Below are positions 27,101-36,596 of a DNA stretch of 64,000 bases, piece after piece. Below the pieces are notes generated by a model, which had not been told where the DNA came from, did no database searches, and was given only the letters and a program-made list of their open reading frames with translations. Each line of letters starts with the position of its first letter. Position 1 is the stretch's first letter. This stretch comes from Neolewinella persica DSM 23188. Its GTDB lineage: Bacteria; Bacteroidota; Bacteroidia; Chitinophagales; Saprospiraceae. The stretch is taken from NCBI RefSeq assembly GCF_000373105.1, contig NZ_KB890480.1, positions 146,702 through 210,701 of the forward strand, read 5' to 3'. Position numbers and translations under genes: made by a program.

Positions 27101-30100
27101 ATGAAACTATTTAACCCAAGCCTGATGCTTCGGACCGCCCTGTTATCCGGCATATTGCTGTTGGCGGGAAGCCTGATGGCGCAGCAAAAACAAGTAAGTG
27201 GTACCGTAAAGGATGCCGACGGTACGCCGCTGATCGGTGCCACGGTACAGGAATCGGGCACAACAACGGGAACGGTTACCGATTTTGACGGCAACTTTGC
27301 GCTTTCCGTCTCCGGCCCTGCTGCGGTGATTACCATTACCTATACGGGGTATGAAACCACTCGTGAAACGGTAGGCGCCAGAAGTGTGATCAACATTGTA
27401 TTGGCAACGGATGCGCAAATTCTGGATGAGATTGTGGTGGTCGGTTATGGTTCTCAGAAACGGTCAGACATCACCGGGGCGGTGACCTCAGTACAGAGTG
27501 CCGACCTTGAGAAAGCGGTCTTCAATAACGTTGACCAACTACTCCAGGGTCGTGCAGCGGGTGTATTGGTGACTTCCGGTAGCGGAGCTCCGGGAGACAA
27601 CTCCACTATTCGTATCCGTGGCAACAACTCTCTGTCGGCGGATAACGGCCCTCTTTACGTTGTCGACGGAATTCCGATTGCCGGTTCACCAACCTTCAAC
27701 CCTCAGGACATTGCTAATCTCGAAGTCCTTAAGGATGCTTCCGCTACGGCTATTTATGGTTCCCGCGGCGCCAACGGTGTTATTCTCGTTACGACCAAGC
27801 GTGGTAAAAACGGTAAAACTGTGGTGAAATTTGACGCTAACACTACAACTTCTACCGTTCTTACCAACATAGAGATGCTTAGCGGACAACAATACGCCGA
27901 GTACCGTAACGAAGCTAATGCCGCCCTTAACAATCCAGAGCCTTTCCCTAACCCCGCCGAATTCGCCGGTCAGGGATTCAATTGGCAGGACGAGATCATC
28001 GGTACCGGCCAGCGTACCAACGTAGGCCTCAACATCTCCGGAGGTCAGGACAATATCCGCTTTTTCGTTTCCGGTGATTACCTGATTGACAATGGTATCG
28101 TTATCGACTCTAAGTTCAGCCGTTCAAACGTGCGGGCGAATATGGATATCGACGCGTTCAATGATCGGGTTACCTTCGAAGTGGGCCTCAACATCGCTCA
28201 CCGGGAAGGACAAAACTCCGTATCCTCTGTGGGTGGGTTTCCATCATCACTCGGCCCGATCACCAACGCCCTGTTGGCAGAACCCATCGTTCCCAGCCTG
28301 ACCTTCGCTGGTGAAACCGGCGAGAACGAGCAATTTTATAACCCATACCTTGAGGTTACGGCCAAAGAAGATCGCAACTTCAATACGGACCTGCTTAGTA
28401 ATGCTAAGATTACGGTAAAGATCACTGATGACCTGTCCTACGTGTTCAACGGTGGTGCGAACTTCCGTCTTGGTCTTCGCGAACTGTTTTACCCCTCCAC
28501 GGTAGGCCCTGGCATTAATACCGTTGGTAGCGCTACCTCCAATACGGGTCGCGGTTACGACTACATCGTTAGTAACTACCTTAACTACAACAAAACTTTT
28601 GGCAGCGACCACACACTTGGCGCTACCCTCGGCCTGGAGTACAGTGAGTTCAATGCTTACTCCTCCGCTACGAATATTACAAACTTCGAACTTGAGATTC
28701 TCGGTCTGGATAACGTCGGGATTGGTACCGGTCTGAACAATATTGGTACCGGCCGGAGCCTTTCCGTACTCCAGTCTGGCTTTGCCCGTTTCAATTACGG
28801 ATACAAGGGCAAGTACCTGCTGACTTTCACCGCTCGTGCGGACGGATCATCGCGCTTTGCGGCCAACGAAAAGTGGGGCTACTTTCCCTCTGCTGCCATC
28901 GGCTGGCGTGTGTCTGAGGAAGATTTTCTCAAAGGAAGCAACTCCATCTCTAACCTGAAATTACGTGCATCATTTGGTGAGACGGGCACGCAGTCCATTC
29001 CGCCCTACCGCTCGCTTGCCCGTTACGGGACAACTCAGTACCCGATTGGCAATAGCCCGTCACTTGGCTTTATTCCCACTAGTGTCGAAGCTCCCGATCT
29101 GCGCTGGGAGACCACGCGTCAGTTTAACGTAGGCGTAGATCTTGGTCTGTGGAACAACCGCCTTGAGTTCATCGCGGACTACTTCGTGAAGACAACAGTT
29201 GACCTGCTGGCCAACATCGCCCTCCCTCCCCAGTCTGGCTTTGGCGGTGCGATCACTAACTTCGGTAGTATCGAGAACAAGGGTATCGAGCTGGGCATCA
29301 ACGCTACGGTGGTTGATAAGCCTTCTTTCTCCTGGAGTACTGGTGTGAATTTCACTACTTACGAAACGACGGTCCTTGACCTCGGCGGCGACGGTGAGAT
29401 CTTTGGCCCCGGCATTGCGGCTAACTTTGGCGGCAACGCCCACGTATACCGCGTAGGTCAGGAATTTGGCCAGTTTTTTGGATTGATCTCCGATGGACTT
29501 ATTCAGCAAGCTGACCTTGATGCCGCTATGGCTTCCGGCGAACAGCTGCCAGCCCTCAACAACGACCGTACGCTTGGCCATTGGAAGTTCAAAGACCTCA
29601 GCGGCCCAGAGGGTGTTCCTGATGGCGTTATCAACGGCCTCGACCGTCAAGTAATGGGTAGCCCCAACCCTGACTTCATTTTTGGTTGGAATAACGATTT
29701 TACCCTCGGTAATTTCAGTCTGAACATGTTCATCCAGGGTACGGTCGGTAACGACGTGCTCAACGCATTGCACCCGGTACTCAACTCCGGTTTCAACAAC
29801 AACGAATCCTACAAGAACCAAACGGTTGAATGGTATGAAAACCGCTGGACTCCGGAGAACCCAACCAACGATCCCCGGTTCCCTTCCATCAATAGTTTCT
29901 CTGCACCCGTTGCTGATTTCATGATTGAAGACGGTAGCTACATCCGCCTGAAGAACCTCTCTCTCCGGTACAACTTCCCTTTCAACAGCAACGTAATCTC
30001 TTCGCTGCAGCTCTACGTTACGGGAACCAACCTGATCACCATCACTGACTACACGGGCTTCGATCCGGAAGTAAGCGCACTGGGGTCACCACTGGCTCCG

Positions 30101-30166
30101 GGTGTTGACCTCGGCGTTTACCCCCGTCAGCGTGCTTTCACCTTTGGCCTCAACATGGGCTTTTAA
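27101..30166 (+). CDS. SusC/RagA-family TonB-linked outer membrane protein (second copy)
   Basis: This 1021-residue transporter has a signal peptide ending ILLLAGSLMAQ. It has a carboxypeptidase-like domain (VSGTVKDADGTPLIGATVQE ... DFDGNFALSV), the TonB-box region DEIVVVGYGSQKR, and a plug with IRIRGNNSLSADNGPLYVVDGIP and VLKDASATAIYGSRGANGVI, then the barrel. It differs clearly from the first SusC and so probably handles a different oligosaccharide. The upstream 321-base gap contains a palindrome and two candidate operators, and no HTCS gene is next to it. Control by the GntR-type regulator rather than the HTCS is inferred. Confidence 0.96.
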   Translation: MKLFNPSLMLRTALLSGILLLAGSLMAQQKQVSGTVKDADGTPLIGATVQESGTTTGTVTDFDGNFALSVSGPAAVITITYTGYETTRETVGARSVINIVLATDAQILDEIVVVGYGSQKRSDITGAVTSVQSADLEKAVFNNVDQLLQGRAAGVLVTSGSGAPGDNSTIRIRGNNSLSADNGPLYVVDGIPIAGSPTFNPQDIANLEVLKDASATAIYGSRGANGVILVTTKRGKNGKTVVKFDANTTTSTVLTNIEMLSGQQYAEYRNEANAALNNPEPFPNPAEFAGQGFNWQDEIIGTGQRTNVGLNISGGQDNIRFFVSGDYLIDNGIVIDSKFSRSNVRANMDIDAFNDRVTFEVGLNIAHREGQNSVSSVGGFPSSLGPITNALLAEPIVPSLTFAGETGENEQFYNPYLEVTAKEDRNFNTDLLSNAKITVKITDDLSYVFNGGANFRLGLRELFYPSTVGPGINTVGSATSNTGRGYDYIVSNYLNYNKTFGSDHTLGATLGLEYSEFNAYSSATNITNFELEILGLDNVGIGTGLNNIGTGRSLSVLQSGFARFNYGYKGKYLLTFTARADGSSRFAANEKWGYFPSAAIGWRVSEEDFLKGSNSISNLKLRASFGETGTQSIPPYRSLARYGTTQYPIGNSPSLGFIPTSVEAPDLRWETTRQFNVGVDLGLWNNRLEFIADYFVKTTVDLLANIALPPQSGFGGAITNFGSIENKGIELGINATVVDKPSFSWSTGVNFTTYETTVLDLGGDGEIFGPGIAANFGGNAHVYRVGQEFGQFFGLISDGLIQQADLDAAMASGEQLPALNNDRTLGHWKFKDLSGPEGVPDGVINGLDRQVMGSPNPDFIFGWNNDFTLGNFSLNMFIQGTVGNDVLNALHPVLNSGFNNNESYKNQTVEWYENRWTPENPTNDPRFPSINSFSAPVADFMIEDGSYIRLKNLSLRYNFPFNSNVISSLQLYVTGTNLITITDYTGFDPEVSALGSPLAPGVDLGVYPRQRAFTFGLNMGF

Positions 30167-30181
30167 GTAACCCTTGAAAAG

Positions 30182-30196
30182 CCCTGTATTACGGGG
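30182..30196 (+). terminator. weak hairpin between susC and susD
   Basis: CCCTGT and ACGGGG form a six-pair stem (one T-G pair) around a three-base loop, followed shortly by TTTTT. Such hairpins in susCD spacers may lower SusD read-through or stabilise the susC transcript; true termination would be partial. Confidence 0.4.
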
Positions 30197-30241
30197 AATC
30201 AATTTTTGCGCGATTGCGTGATCATTCCAAATAAAAGAACA

Positions 30242-31750
30242 ATGAAATTTTACCATAAAGCATTTTTTATACTTGCGTTGGCGACCGGGTTCACCGCCTG
30301 TGAGACCCTCGACGAAGTACCCTTCACCTTCATCGGTGTAGAAAACATTTATCAGGACGAGAGTGACGTTGATAAGGCCCTTCTGGGTGTTTACCAAACA
30401 CTCTTTTTTCCCGGTGTAAATGACCTTTGGTATACCCTTACTACTTCCGGACCTTCTGAAATGATGACGGTTCGCCTCAAGATGGCGGCTCAGGGTCGTC
30501 AGGCATCCGTTGATTTCAACGATACTAACCCACACGGTTCATTTTGGAACCAATTTTACCAGGGCATCAACCGGGCTAACGAAGTGATTGATAATATCCC
30601 TAAAGCTGGCCTTGAATCCAGTTTGCAAGATGCTAAGATCGCAGAAGCCCGCTTCCTGCGCGCCTTCTACTACTTCCACCTGGCGAGAATGTTTGGTGGC
30701 GTACCACTTCAATTGGAGCCTACCCGCGATTTTTCCGATGAAGCAGTCAAAAAGCCCCGCTCTACCCTGGAAGAAGTCTATGCTGTAATTCTGGAGGACC
30801 TGACTTTTGCCGCAACTAACCTGCCGGCCACTCGCTCATCCGGAGATTTCGGTCGCGCCAGCGCAGCTACCGCCAATACATTACTTGGTAAGGTGAATTT
30901 GCAAATGGCTGGTCAGCCGCTGCAACAGACGGCCCGCTATGCAGACGCAATTACGGCGCTGGAAAAAGTGGTCGGTGTTCACGCACTGGAAAGTAACTTT
31001 GCTAATGTATTTAACATTGCTACCGAAGGAAATAACGAGATCATCTTCGCCCGCCCGAACATCTCCAACATCAATGGCAGCGGTACGGTAATGACTTTCT
31101 TCCAGGGAGCGCCAAATACGCCCTTCGCGCACCCGTTTGGTCAGTACCAGCTGGCTTTCACTGAGCTGCTCTACAACAGCTTTGATTCCACCGACCTGCG
31201 CCGGGATGTTACCTTTCTGTACACCTACAATCATGTAGGAACGGGAGAGGAAATCTCCTACGACCCAACGGGTGCAGCAACCGCCGGCCTCCAGTTTGGC
31301 GGTCCACGCAGTCCCAATGGTATTCCGATCGGAAAGTTCAAGGACCAGTCCAACAGCCTCAGCCCCTTCGGCCACGGTAACGACCTGATCTTCCTGCGCT
31401 ACGCCGATGTGTTGCTGATGCTGGCTGAAGCAGAGAACGAAATGGGTGACGACGGTGCCGCGCGCGGTTACCTCAACCAGGTACTGAACCGGGCCGGGCT
31501 GGACAACGAAGACGAGAACGATCAGGCGGCGCTGCGCGCCATCATCAAACTGGAGCGTAAGAAGGAACTCGCCGGCGAATTCCATGAGTACTTCGACCTG
31601 CAGCGTTGGGGAGATCTGGAAGCTTCTATGGCGGTTAACCCCGATGCAATAATGCTTAACGTTGCCTACGACTCCAAACTGGAGCTCTACCCGATTCCAC
31701 GGGGAGTTCTGGAAACCAACGAGAACCTGACGCAGAACCCGGGATACTAA
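30242..31750 (+). CDS. SusD/RagB-family surface glycan-binding lipoprotein (second copy)
   Basis: The start at 30242 gives a lipoprotein signal ending in TGFTAC (Cys20) followed by ETLDE; a longer frame from 30206 lacks a signal. The 502-residue protein has the SusD pattern: an early FIGVENIYQDESD, the TPR-like EARFLRAFYYFHLARMFGGVPL, RYADVLLMLAEAENEMG, and the C-terminal LERKKELAGEFHEYFDLQRW and LYPIPRGVLETN. It is shorter than the first SusD, in line with another sugar target. It pairs with the susC gene 75 bases upstream. Confidence 0.95.
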   Translation: MKFYHKAFFILALATGFTACETLDEVPFTFIGVENIYQDESDVDKALLGVYQTLFFPGVNDLWYTLTTSGPSEMMTVRLKMAAQGRQASVDFNDTNPHGSFWNQFYQGINRANEVIDNIPKAGLESSLQDAKIAEARFLRAFYYFHLARMFGGVPLQLEPTRDFSDEAVKKPRSTLEEVYAVILEDLTFAATNLPATRSSGDFGRASAATANTLLGKVNLQMAGQPLQQTARYADAITALEKVVGVHALESNFANVFNIATEGNNEIIFARPNISNINGSGTVMTFFQGAPNTPFAHPFGQYQLAFTELLYNSFDSTDLRRDVTFLYTYNHVGTGEEISYDPTGAATAGLQFGGPRSPNGIPIGKFKDQSNSLSPFGHGNDLIFLRYADVLLMLAEAENEMGDDGAARGYLNQVLNRAGLDNEDENDQAALRAIIKLERKKELAGEFHEYFDLQRWGDLEASMAVNPDAIMLNVAYDSKLELYPIPRGVLETNENLTQNPGY

Positions 31751-31766
31751 CTGTCGGGTAACTCGA

Positions 31767-31807
31767 CCGGACCTCGAAGCGTCGTGCAGCGACCTTTGAG
31801 CGTCCGG
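31767..31807. repeat. sulfatase-flanking hairpin repeat, copy B
   Basis: The outer arms CCGGAC and GTCCGG and the inner GTCG-TGCA-GCGAC make this a self-complementary element. Its reverse strand matches copy A near 24249-24286 at most positions. Confidence 0.7.
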
Positions 31808-31834
31808 TCAAGCGCGCCTTTTGAGATAACCCGC

Positions 31835-31877
31835 AGCGGACGCTCAAAGGTTCCTCCGGAACGCTTCGGAGTCCGCT
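31835..31877. repeat. sulfatase-flanking hairpin repeat, copy B2
   Basis: AGCGGACGCTCAAAGG through TTCGGAGTCCGCT shares the same frame of conserved blocks, with GTTCCTCCGGAACG in the centre, and folds on itself. It is 27 bases from copy B. Confidence 0.6.
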
Positions 31878-31913
31878 GATCAAGACCTTGTATGATCGAT
31901 ATTTTAATCTTCA

Positions 31914-31944
31914 GGGGGAGGCCATCTTTGGTTTCCCCCTTTTA
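31914..31944 (+). terminator. rho-independent terminator of the second susCD operon
   Basis: GGGGGAGGCC pairs with GGTTTCCCCC (two G-T pairs) over a six-base loop and is followed by a T-rich run. It ends only about 12 bases before the sulfatase start, so that gene needs its own promoter or read-through. Confidence 0.75.
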
Positions 31945-31955
31945 ATTTTTGTAAA

Positions 31956-33461
31956 ATGAAACAACTACGTCTACTTCCCCTACTCCTTTGTCTTTGCTTT
32001 TGTACCTGCGACCGCGCCGCTGAAGTCAATGAGTCAGATGGTCCGCTAGTCGATGGGGCGGAGCGGCCTCCGAACCTGCTGATTGTCTTGTCTGATCAGC
32101 ACAGCTACGATATGCTGGGCAGCTATGGAAACGACCAGATCATCACCCCGAATCTGGACCAATTCGCCGCCGAGGGAGTACGGTTTACGCACGCCTTTAC
32201 CAACCAACCCGTTTGCACGCCTTACCGGGGAATGATCATGAGCGGGATGCACCCACTGAAGAACGGTGCCTTTATCAATGATGCTCCGCTATTGCCCAAT
32301 AAGACGAAATTACTGGCGCAAGTACTCAAAGAGAAAGGCTATCAAACCGCCTATATCGGTAAGTGGCACCTACTGGGTGGGGAACGCAACCGGCCAGTGC
32401 CCCGGGGAGAACTTCGGTATGGTTTTGACCACGTGGTGACCAATAACTGCCACGTCGATTTCCGTCCGGGTAAGGCCTTTTTCTGGAATAAGAACGACGA
32501 AAAAGAATACTTCGACCAGTGGGAAATCTACGGCCAGACCGACCAGGCACTAGCGTACCTGGACACCATCGATCAAAGTAAGCCATTCGCCCTCGTCGTC
32601 TCCTGGCACCCGCCCCACGACTGGGGGAAATTCAAAGGAGAAGATGGCAAAATGCACTACCGTTATGACACCGACGAGAAGATGATGGCCCTGTATGACC
32701 GGGATTCGATCCAACTACGCCCCGGCGTGGAGCGGACCGCCGACCGACTGCATATGTACCATGGTTACATGGCCTCTACCAGTGGTGTGGATATGTCTTT
32801 CGGCCGGCTGATGGACAAGTTAAAGGAGAAAGGAATGGACGAGAATACCCTGGCTTTGTTCAGTGCAGACCACGGCGATATGCTGGAAAGCCATCATGCG
32901 ATTTTGCCCAAGCAGTATCCTCACGATTACTCGAACCGCATTCCCTTCATTGTGCGTTACCCAGCCAAACTCAAGCCTGGTCAGACAACGGATTTGCTCT
33001 TTGGCGCCCTTGATATCATGCCGACGGTATTGGGGCTGATGGGCGTGGAATCGGAACAGCAATACGACGGAATGGACCTTTCGGAAGAGATTCAGGCGGG
33101 GACGCAGGATGCAGTGGATGTTCTTCCGATTTGGCTGTATAAGCGCGGCGTAGCCAGGAACCACAACTGGCGCGGAGTCATCACCCCCGACTGGACTTTC
33201 AGTATGGGTAAAGGCGTTGATTCCCTTGAAATCACCAACGTCCTCTTCGACCGGGCAAAGGATCCGGCTCAGCTCAACAACCTCTTCCACGACCCTGCTT
33301 ACGCTGAGGTTAAAGAAGAACTACGCGGTAAGACCTTCGCCTGGATGGAAAAGTACAACGACCAGTTCTGGGGAATGGAAGATTTTCTCCGTATCCGGCC
33401 GGAGGAAACCTGGATGTATAATTATGAGAAGAGCCCCTTTGAGTTATTTGCTGAAGAGTAG
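31956..33461 (+). CDS. sulfatase (S1 family, CTPYR active site)
   Basis: A 501-residue exported enzyme beginning MKQLRLLPLLLCLCFCTCDR, followed by an acidic linker (EVNESDG) consistent with a lipoprotein, though the lipobox is not canonical. It has LIVLSDQHSYDMLGSYGN (Asp-Gln instead of the common Asp-Asp), PVCTPYRGMIMSG (Cys87, C-x-P-x-R), IGKWHLLGG, VVSWHPPHDW and FSADHGDMLESH. These assign it to a subgroup different from its neighbours. The gene is bracketed by hairpin repeats on both sides and converges on another sulfatase. The substrate is not predictable beyond a sulfated sugar. Confidence 0.93.
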   Translation: MKQLRLLPLLLCLCFCTCDRAAEVNESDGPLVDGAERPPNLLIVLSDQHSYDMLGSYGNDQIITPNLDQFAAEGVRFTHAFTNQPVCTPYRGMIMSGMHPLKNGAFINDAPLLPNKTKLLAQVLKEKGYQTAYIGKWHLLGGERNRPVPRGELRYGFDHVVTNNCHVDFRPGKAFFWNKNDEKEYFDQWEIYGQTDQALAYLDTIDQSKPFALVVSWHPPHDWGKFKGEDGKMHYRYDTDEKMMALYDRDSIQLRPGVERTADRLHMYHGYMASTSGVDMSFGRLMDKLKEKGMDENTLALFSADHGDMLESHHAILPKQYPHDYSNRIPFIVRYPAKLKPGQTTDLLFGALDIMPTVLGLMGVESEQQYDGMDLSEEIQAGTQDAVDVLPIWLYKRGVARNHNWRGVITPDWTFSMGKGVDSLEITNVLFDRAKDPAQLNNLFHDPAYAEVKEELRGKTFAWMEKYNDQFWGMEDFLRIRPEETWMYNYEKSPFELFAEE

Positions 33462-33463
33462 TT

Positions 33464-33593
33464 TGGACGAAGCATGCGTAGCGACCTTTGAGCGTCCGGC
33501 GCGTGTGGCGGCCTTGTTAGCATCCGAGGTAGGGCAATCTTGTCAGTACCTAAGAGACAGCCCTTTTCAAAGGTCCCGGTGGACGCTTCGAGG
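33464..33593. repeat. sulfatase-flanking hairpin repeats, copies C and C2
   Basis: GCGACCTTTGAGCGTCCGG (ending 33499) and TTCAAAGGTCCCGGTGGACG (from 33566) are related to copies A and B. They lie in the short spacer between two convergent sulfatase genes, separated by about 66 unremarkable bases. Confidence 0.6.
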
Positions 33594-33598
33594 GCGAC

Positions 33599-35278
33599 CT
33601 AACGCGTAGCGGTGAGGTTGTGAAAGGCCTGGCCCCGAACCTCCTCATCGGCATTGTAATCCGGGTTCAACACCGGCCAGTACCGCTTGTCCACGTTTTC
33701 TTCGAGCCATACCAATAGTTTGTCGAACAAGGCTTGCCGGAGTTCGGGCTTAGTCTGCGCAAGATCGTTAAGCTCGTACGGGTCTTTTACCAGGTCATAC
33801 AGGTGTAGCCGTCCGTGCCAGTCAAAGATCAGCTTCATGTTTCCTTCCCTGATGGCGGAGTGAGGGGTGAGCGGATAGCCATCGTAGGGGCTGTTGTAGA
33901 TGACGTTGAAGGGGTAATGCCAGTAGCGGGTGTCTTTGGCGTAAGTTTTCTGCGTCGTCTCCTGAAGTAGCGGGAGGAAACTTCGGCCATCGAGGTCCTC
34001 GCTTTTAATCAGGGCTTCGGCATCATAGCCGGCCATTGCGACGAGGGTGGGGTAGAGGTCGGTGTAGTCCACCGGGGTGTTTACCCATTTTCCACTGGCG
34101 ACGCGGTTTTTCCACCAGACGATTAGGGGGACCCGGATGCCACCCTCCGTCAGGCAGGCCTTGCCGCCCAGGAAAGGCGCGTTGTCGGTCCCATCTCCTT
34201 TTGGAGTGATTTTGCGGTCAATGCCGCCATTGTCCGACATGAAAACGACGAGCGTATTTTCCTCCAGCCCCGTAGCTTTTAGCTTTTCCATCAATTGGCC
34301 CACGGAACGATCCAGGCTCTTGATCATGGAGGCGTACACCGGGTCATTGTGGCCGTTCCAGCCTCTGGCAGGCTTAGTTTCGAAATGGGCTACTTCTTCA
34401 GCTTTTCCCTGGTAGGGGGAGTGCACGGCGAAGTGAGAGAAATAAAGAAAGAACGGCTCTTCTGGCTTGTTGGCCCTGTCGTCTAGGTAGTCAAGGGCCT
34501 GCACCGTCAGGTCATCAGTGAGGTAGGCCTGGCCAGTGGAGTCACCGGCGTCACCAATGGCCCAGGCCGGTTGTGGCATATCCGGGAACCGGGCTTTGCT
34601 TTTCTGGTTCCAGCCCTTGCGCCAGTTGTAGTAAGCTGATCCTCCGCCGTCGAACCAGGCGAGGGGCTCGAAGCCATGGTCTGCCGGTTGGTGGCCGGCG
34701 GCGCCGAAGCCGCCGATGTGCCATTTACCAATGAAGGCAGAATGATGGCCGGGCATTGCCTCGGCAATACTGAGAATATCCTGCCCATTGTCATCTGGCG
34801 CACCAGTGGGCAGGGCGGAGTTGGAGGTGCTATTGTCCCATGCACGCTCGATGAGAATATTATCGCGGTGGTCGAGCACGTCGTGGGAAAAGTGGCCTTC
34901 GGGTACGGGCAGCGCTTGGTTGTAATAAGTCTCCCGCAGGGGCATAGCGGTCATGAAGCCGGTTCGTGGCGCAAATTTCCCGCTGAGTATTCCCGCTCGG
35001 GTGGGGGAGCAAAGTTGCGTGGCATAGGCCTGTGAAAAGGATGTCCCTTCCCGCATGAGCCGGTTTAAATGGGGCGTTTCGTAATAGATGCTTTCAGCTT
35101 CGACGCCACTGAAATACCGGGCGTAGCCTTCGGTGTCCATAATGCCGAAATCGTCGGCAAGGATGAAGATGATGTTGGGCTGCTTGATGTTTTGACCATC
35201 TGACTCACTGGTTGATGAGGCGGGGCCGCAGGAGGCAAGCAAAAGCGATAAAAAGCAGGGAAAGAAGTACTTGGTCAT
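33599..35278 (-). CDS. sulfatase lipoprotein (S1 family, CSPTR active site)
   Basis: A 559-residue enzyme with a clear lipobox (SLLLASC, Cys17) and a Ser/Asp-rich linker. It has FILADDFGIMDTEG, QLCSPTRAGILSGK with Cys90 as the formylglycine precursor, FIGKWHIGGFGAAG, YFSHFAVHSPYQG and FMSDNGGIDRK. The family is the same broad S1 group as the other three sulfatases, but the insert around YARYFSGVEAES sets it apart. A well-conserved candidate operator lies 34 bases upstream of the start codon, suggesting control with the rhamnose cluster. It converges with the preceding sulfatase. Confidence 0.93.
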   Translation of the reverse strand: MTKYFFPCFLSLLLASCGPASSTSESDGQNIKQPNIIFILADDFGIMDTEGYARYFSGVEAESIYYETPHLNRLMREGTSFSQAYATQLCSPTRAGILSGKFAPRTGFMTAMPLRETYYNQALPVPEGHFSHDVLDHRDNILIERAWDNSTSNSALPTGAPDDNGQDILSIAEAMPGHHSAFIGKWHIGGFGAAGHQPADHGFEPLAWFDGGGSAYYNWRKGWNQKSKARFPDMPQPAWAIGDAGDSTGQAYLTDDLTVQALDYLDDRANKPEEPFFLYFSHFAVHSPYQGKAEEVAHFETKPARGWNGHNDPVYASMIKSLDRSVGQLMEKLKATGLEENTLVVFMSDNGGIDRKITPKGDGTDNAPFLGGKACLTEGGIRVPLIVWWKNRVASGKWVNTPVDYTDLYPTLVAMAGYDAEALIKSEDLDGRSFLPLLQETTQKTYAKDTRYWHYPFNVIYNSPYDGYPLTPHSAIREGNMKLIFDWHGRLHLYDLVKDPYELNDLAQTKPELRQALFDKLLVWLEENVDKRYWPVLNPDYNADEEVRGQAFHNLTATR

Positions 35279-35311
35279 GCCCTAAAACTAAACCTTGTTC
35301 CTGCGTTCGCG

Positions 35312-35330
35312 CATCCCGTACTGTACCGTA
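35312..35330. promoter_or_regulatory. candidate GntR-regulator operator upstream of a sulfatase gene
   Basis: CATCCCGTACTGTACCGTA is a strong match to the shared motif and sits 34 bases upstream of the sulfatase start at 35278, an expected distance for promoter control. Confidence 0.55.
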
Positions 35331-35402
35331 TAGTAACAAAATTATCGCCTGAGCCTAAGATATTGGTCACTCAGTCTTAGCAACCTGAAGCCAGCCAGCC
35401 CG

Positions 35403-36449
35403 CTACACCGAAGACCGATCAATAAACCGAAAGGGATTCTGCACTTTCTTGATCTCTTTACTGAGCATGACCTCCGCCGCTGTCCGTCCCATTTGGTCAA
35501 AATCAGTGGAGATTACGGTAATGCCGAGTAAATCTTTCAGCGGGGTTTCATTGTAAGAAATCACCCCGATGTCTTGCCCCATTTCCATTCCATCATCCCT
35601 GATTTGTTTAACCAGGTTGACGAGGTCGTTTTCGGCAATGGTGACAAAAAGATCTCCGGATTCAAGAATAATGTCTTCGTAGACTTCGTGAATAACTTCG
35701 AAATCCATCTTAAATTTTACGCAGAACTTTCGGAAGCCATGCATGATCCGTCGGGGATAAGGGTAGATGGACCGCTCCGGATACACCAGGAAAATCTTTT
35801 TATACTTACGGATCTTTTCCAGGCCATCCGTCAGTGCCTTATAGATGTCGTTCTCAAAATCCTGATAAACGATGGAGAATTCACCCGTTAGCCCCGTCAG
35901 GTTATTGTCGAGGATCAACAGTTTATGCTTCGGTATTTTGTTAAGGGTTTCCACTACATCATCGGTGAAACTTACGTGGCGCAGGGCTGAAGTTTTGAAA
36001 TGTGGCATGATGACGAAGTAGTCATATGTCTTAAGGTTTTTCTTGAGCAGGTTGAGAAACAGCGTCTCGTCGCAGTGATAAATGTGCAGGTCCGTATGGG
36101 AACTTCCCTGCAACTCCTGGATGAAGGAGTTGTATATCCTCATCTTGTAATTACTCAGCTTATTCACTAAAAACAACACATTGACCTGGGAAATTAAGGA
36201 CGTTCGGGTCACATAATATCCCTTGCCCATCACGGAGGTAATGATGTTTCGCTCTTTCAGGATTTTATAAGCTTTTTCCACCGTGTCGCGGGAGAGGTCA
36301 AATTCTTCGCTGAGCATATTGATGGAAGGAATTTTTTCATCCACCTTTAATTTGCCGGAAGAAATATTGTCGATAATTGATTCTACAATTTGTCTGTATT
36401 TGGGAATACGGGAGTTTTCATTAATAGTTATGTGTTCGAGTATTTGCAT
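35403..36449 (-). CDS. GntR-family transcriptional regulator with periplasmic-binding-protein-like effector domain
   Basis: A 348-residue cytosolic regulator. Residues 1-80 or so form a GntR winged helix (PKYRQIVESIIDNISSGKL, IPSINMLSEEFDLSRDTVEKAY, GKGYYVTR). The rest resembles the LacI/PBP sugar-binding fold (VNVLFLVNKLSNYKMRIYNSF, LLILDNNLTG, DIGVISYNETPLKDLLGITVIS). This layout is like FucR of Bacteroides, a GntR repressor of fucose genes (established for that protein). Here the gene is divergent from rhaD, so rhamnose or a phosphorylated intermediate is the likely effector (inference). A shared motif at several promoters in the window is the candidate binding site. Confidence 0.88.
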   Translation of the reverse strand: MQILEHITINENSRIPKYRQIVESIIDNISSGKLKVDEKIPSINMLSEEFDLSRDTVEKAYKILKERNIITSVMGKGYYVTRTSLISQVNVLFLVNKLSNYKMRIYNSFIQELQGSSHTDLHIYHCDETLFLNLLKKNLKTYDYFVIMPHFKTSALRHVSFTDDVVETLNKIPKHKLLILDNNLTGLTGEFSIVYQDFENDIYKALTDGLEKIRKYKKIFLVYPERSIYPYPRRIMHGFRKFCVKFKMDFEVIHEVYEDIILESGDLFVTIAENDLVNLVKQIRDDGMEMGQDIGVISYNETPLKDLLGITVISTDFDQMGRTAAEVMLSKEIKKVQNPFRFIDRSSV

Positions 36450-36523
36450 AAAGAAATTTGGCTTTATTTGTTGTCAGCAATACAGCGGGGCTTACGATGA
36501 AACAATATGGAAGCATCGTATAA

Positions 36524-36550
36524 GACCAGTTAATGGCTGGTCTGAGACCA
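36524..36550. promoter_or_regulatory. overlapping palindromes between the regulator and rhaD
   Basis: GACCAG-TTAATGG-CTGGTC (36524-36542) overlaps TGGTCTGAGACCA (36538-36550). The two short inverted repeats lie about 80 bases from the regulator start and could be a second binding site or an untranslated-leader structure. They do not resemble the GTAC-containing motif. Confidence 0.35.
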
Positions 36551-36596
36551 TTTACGGCGCCCGGGTGGTGAAGTAAAGCTATGCGCTAAAGTAACG

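Noticed and set aside
31956..33461. Sulfatase with Asp-Gln in place of Asp-Asp as inactive
   Set aside because: Asp-Gln in this place is common in some S1 subgroups and the formylglycine Cys motif is intact.
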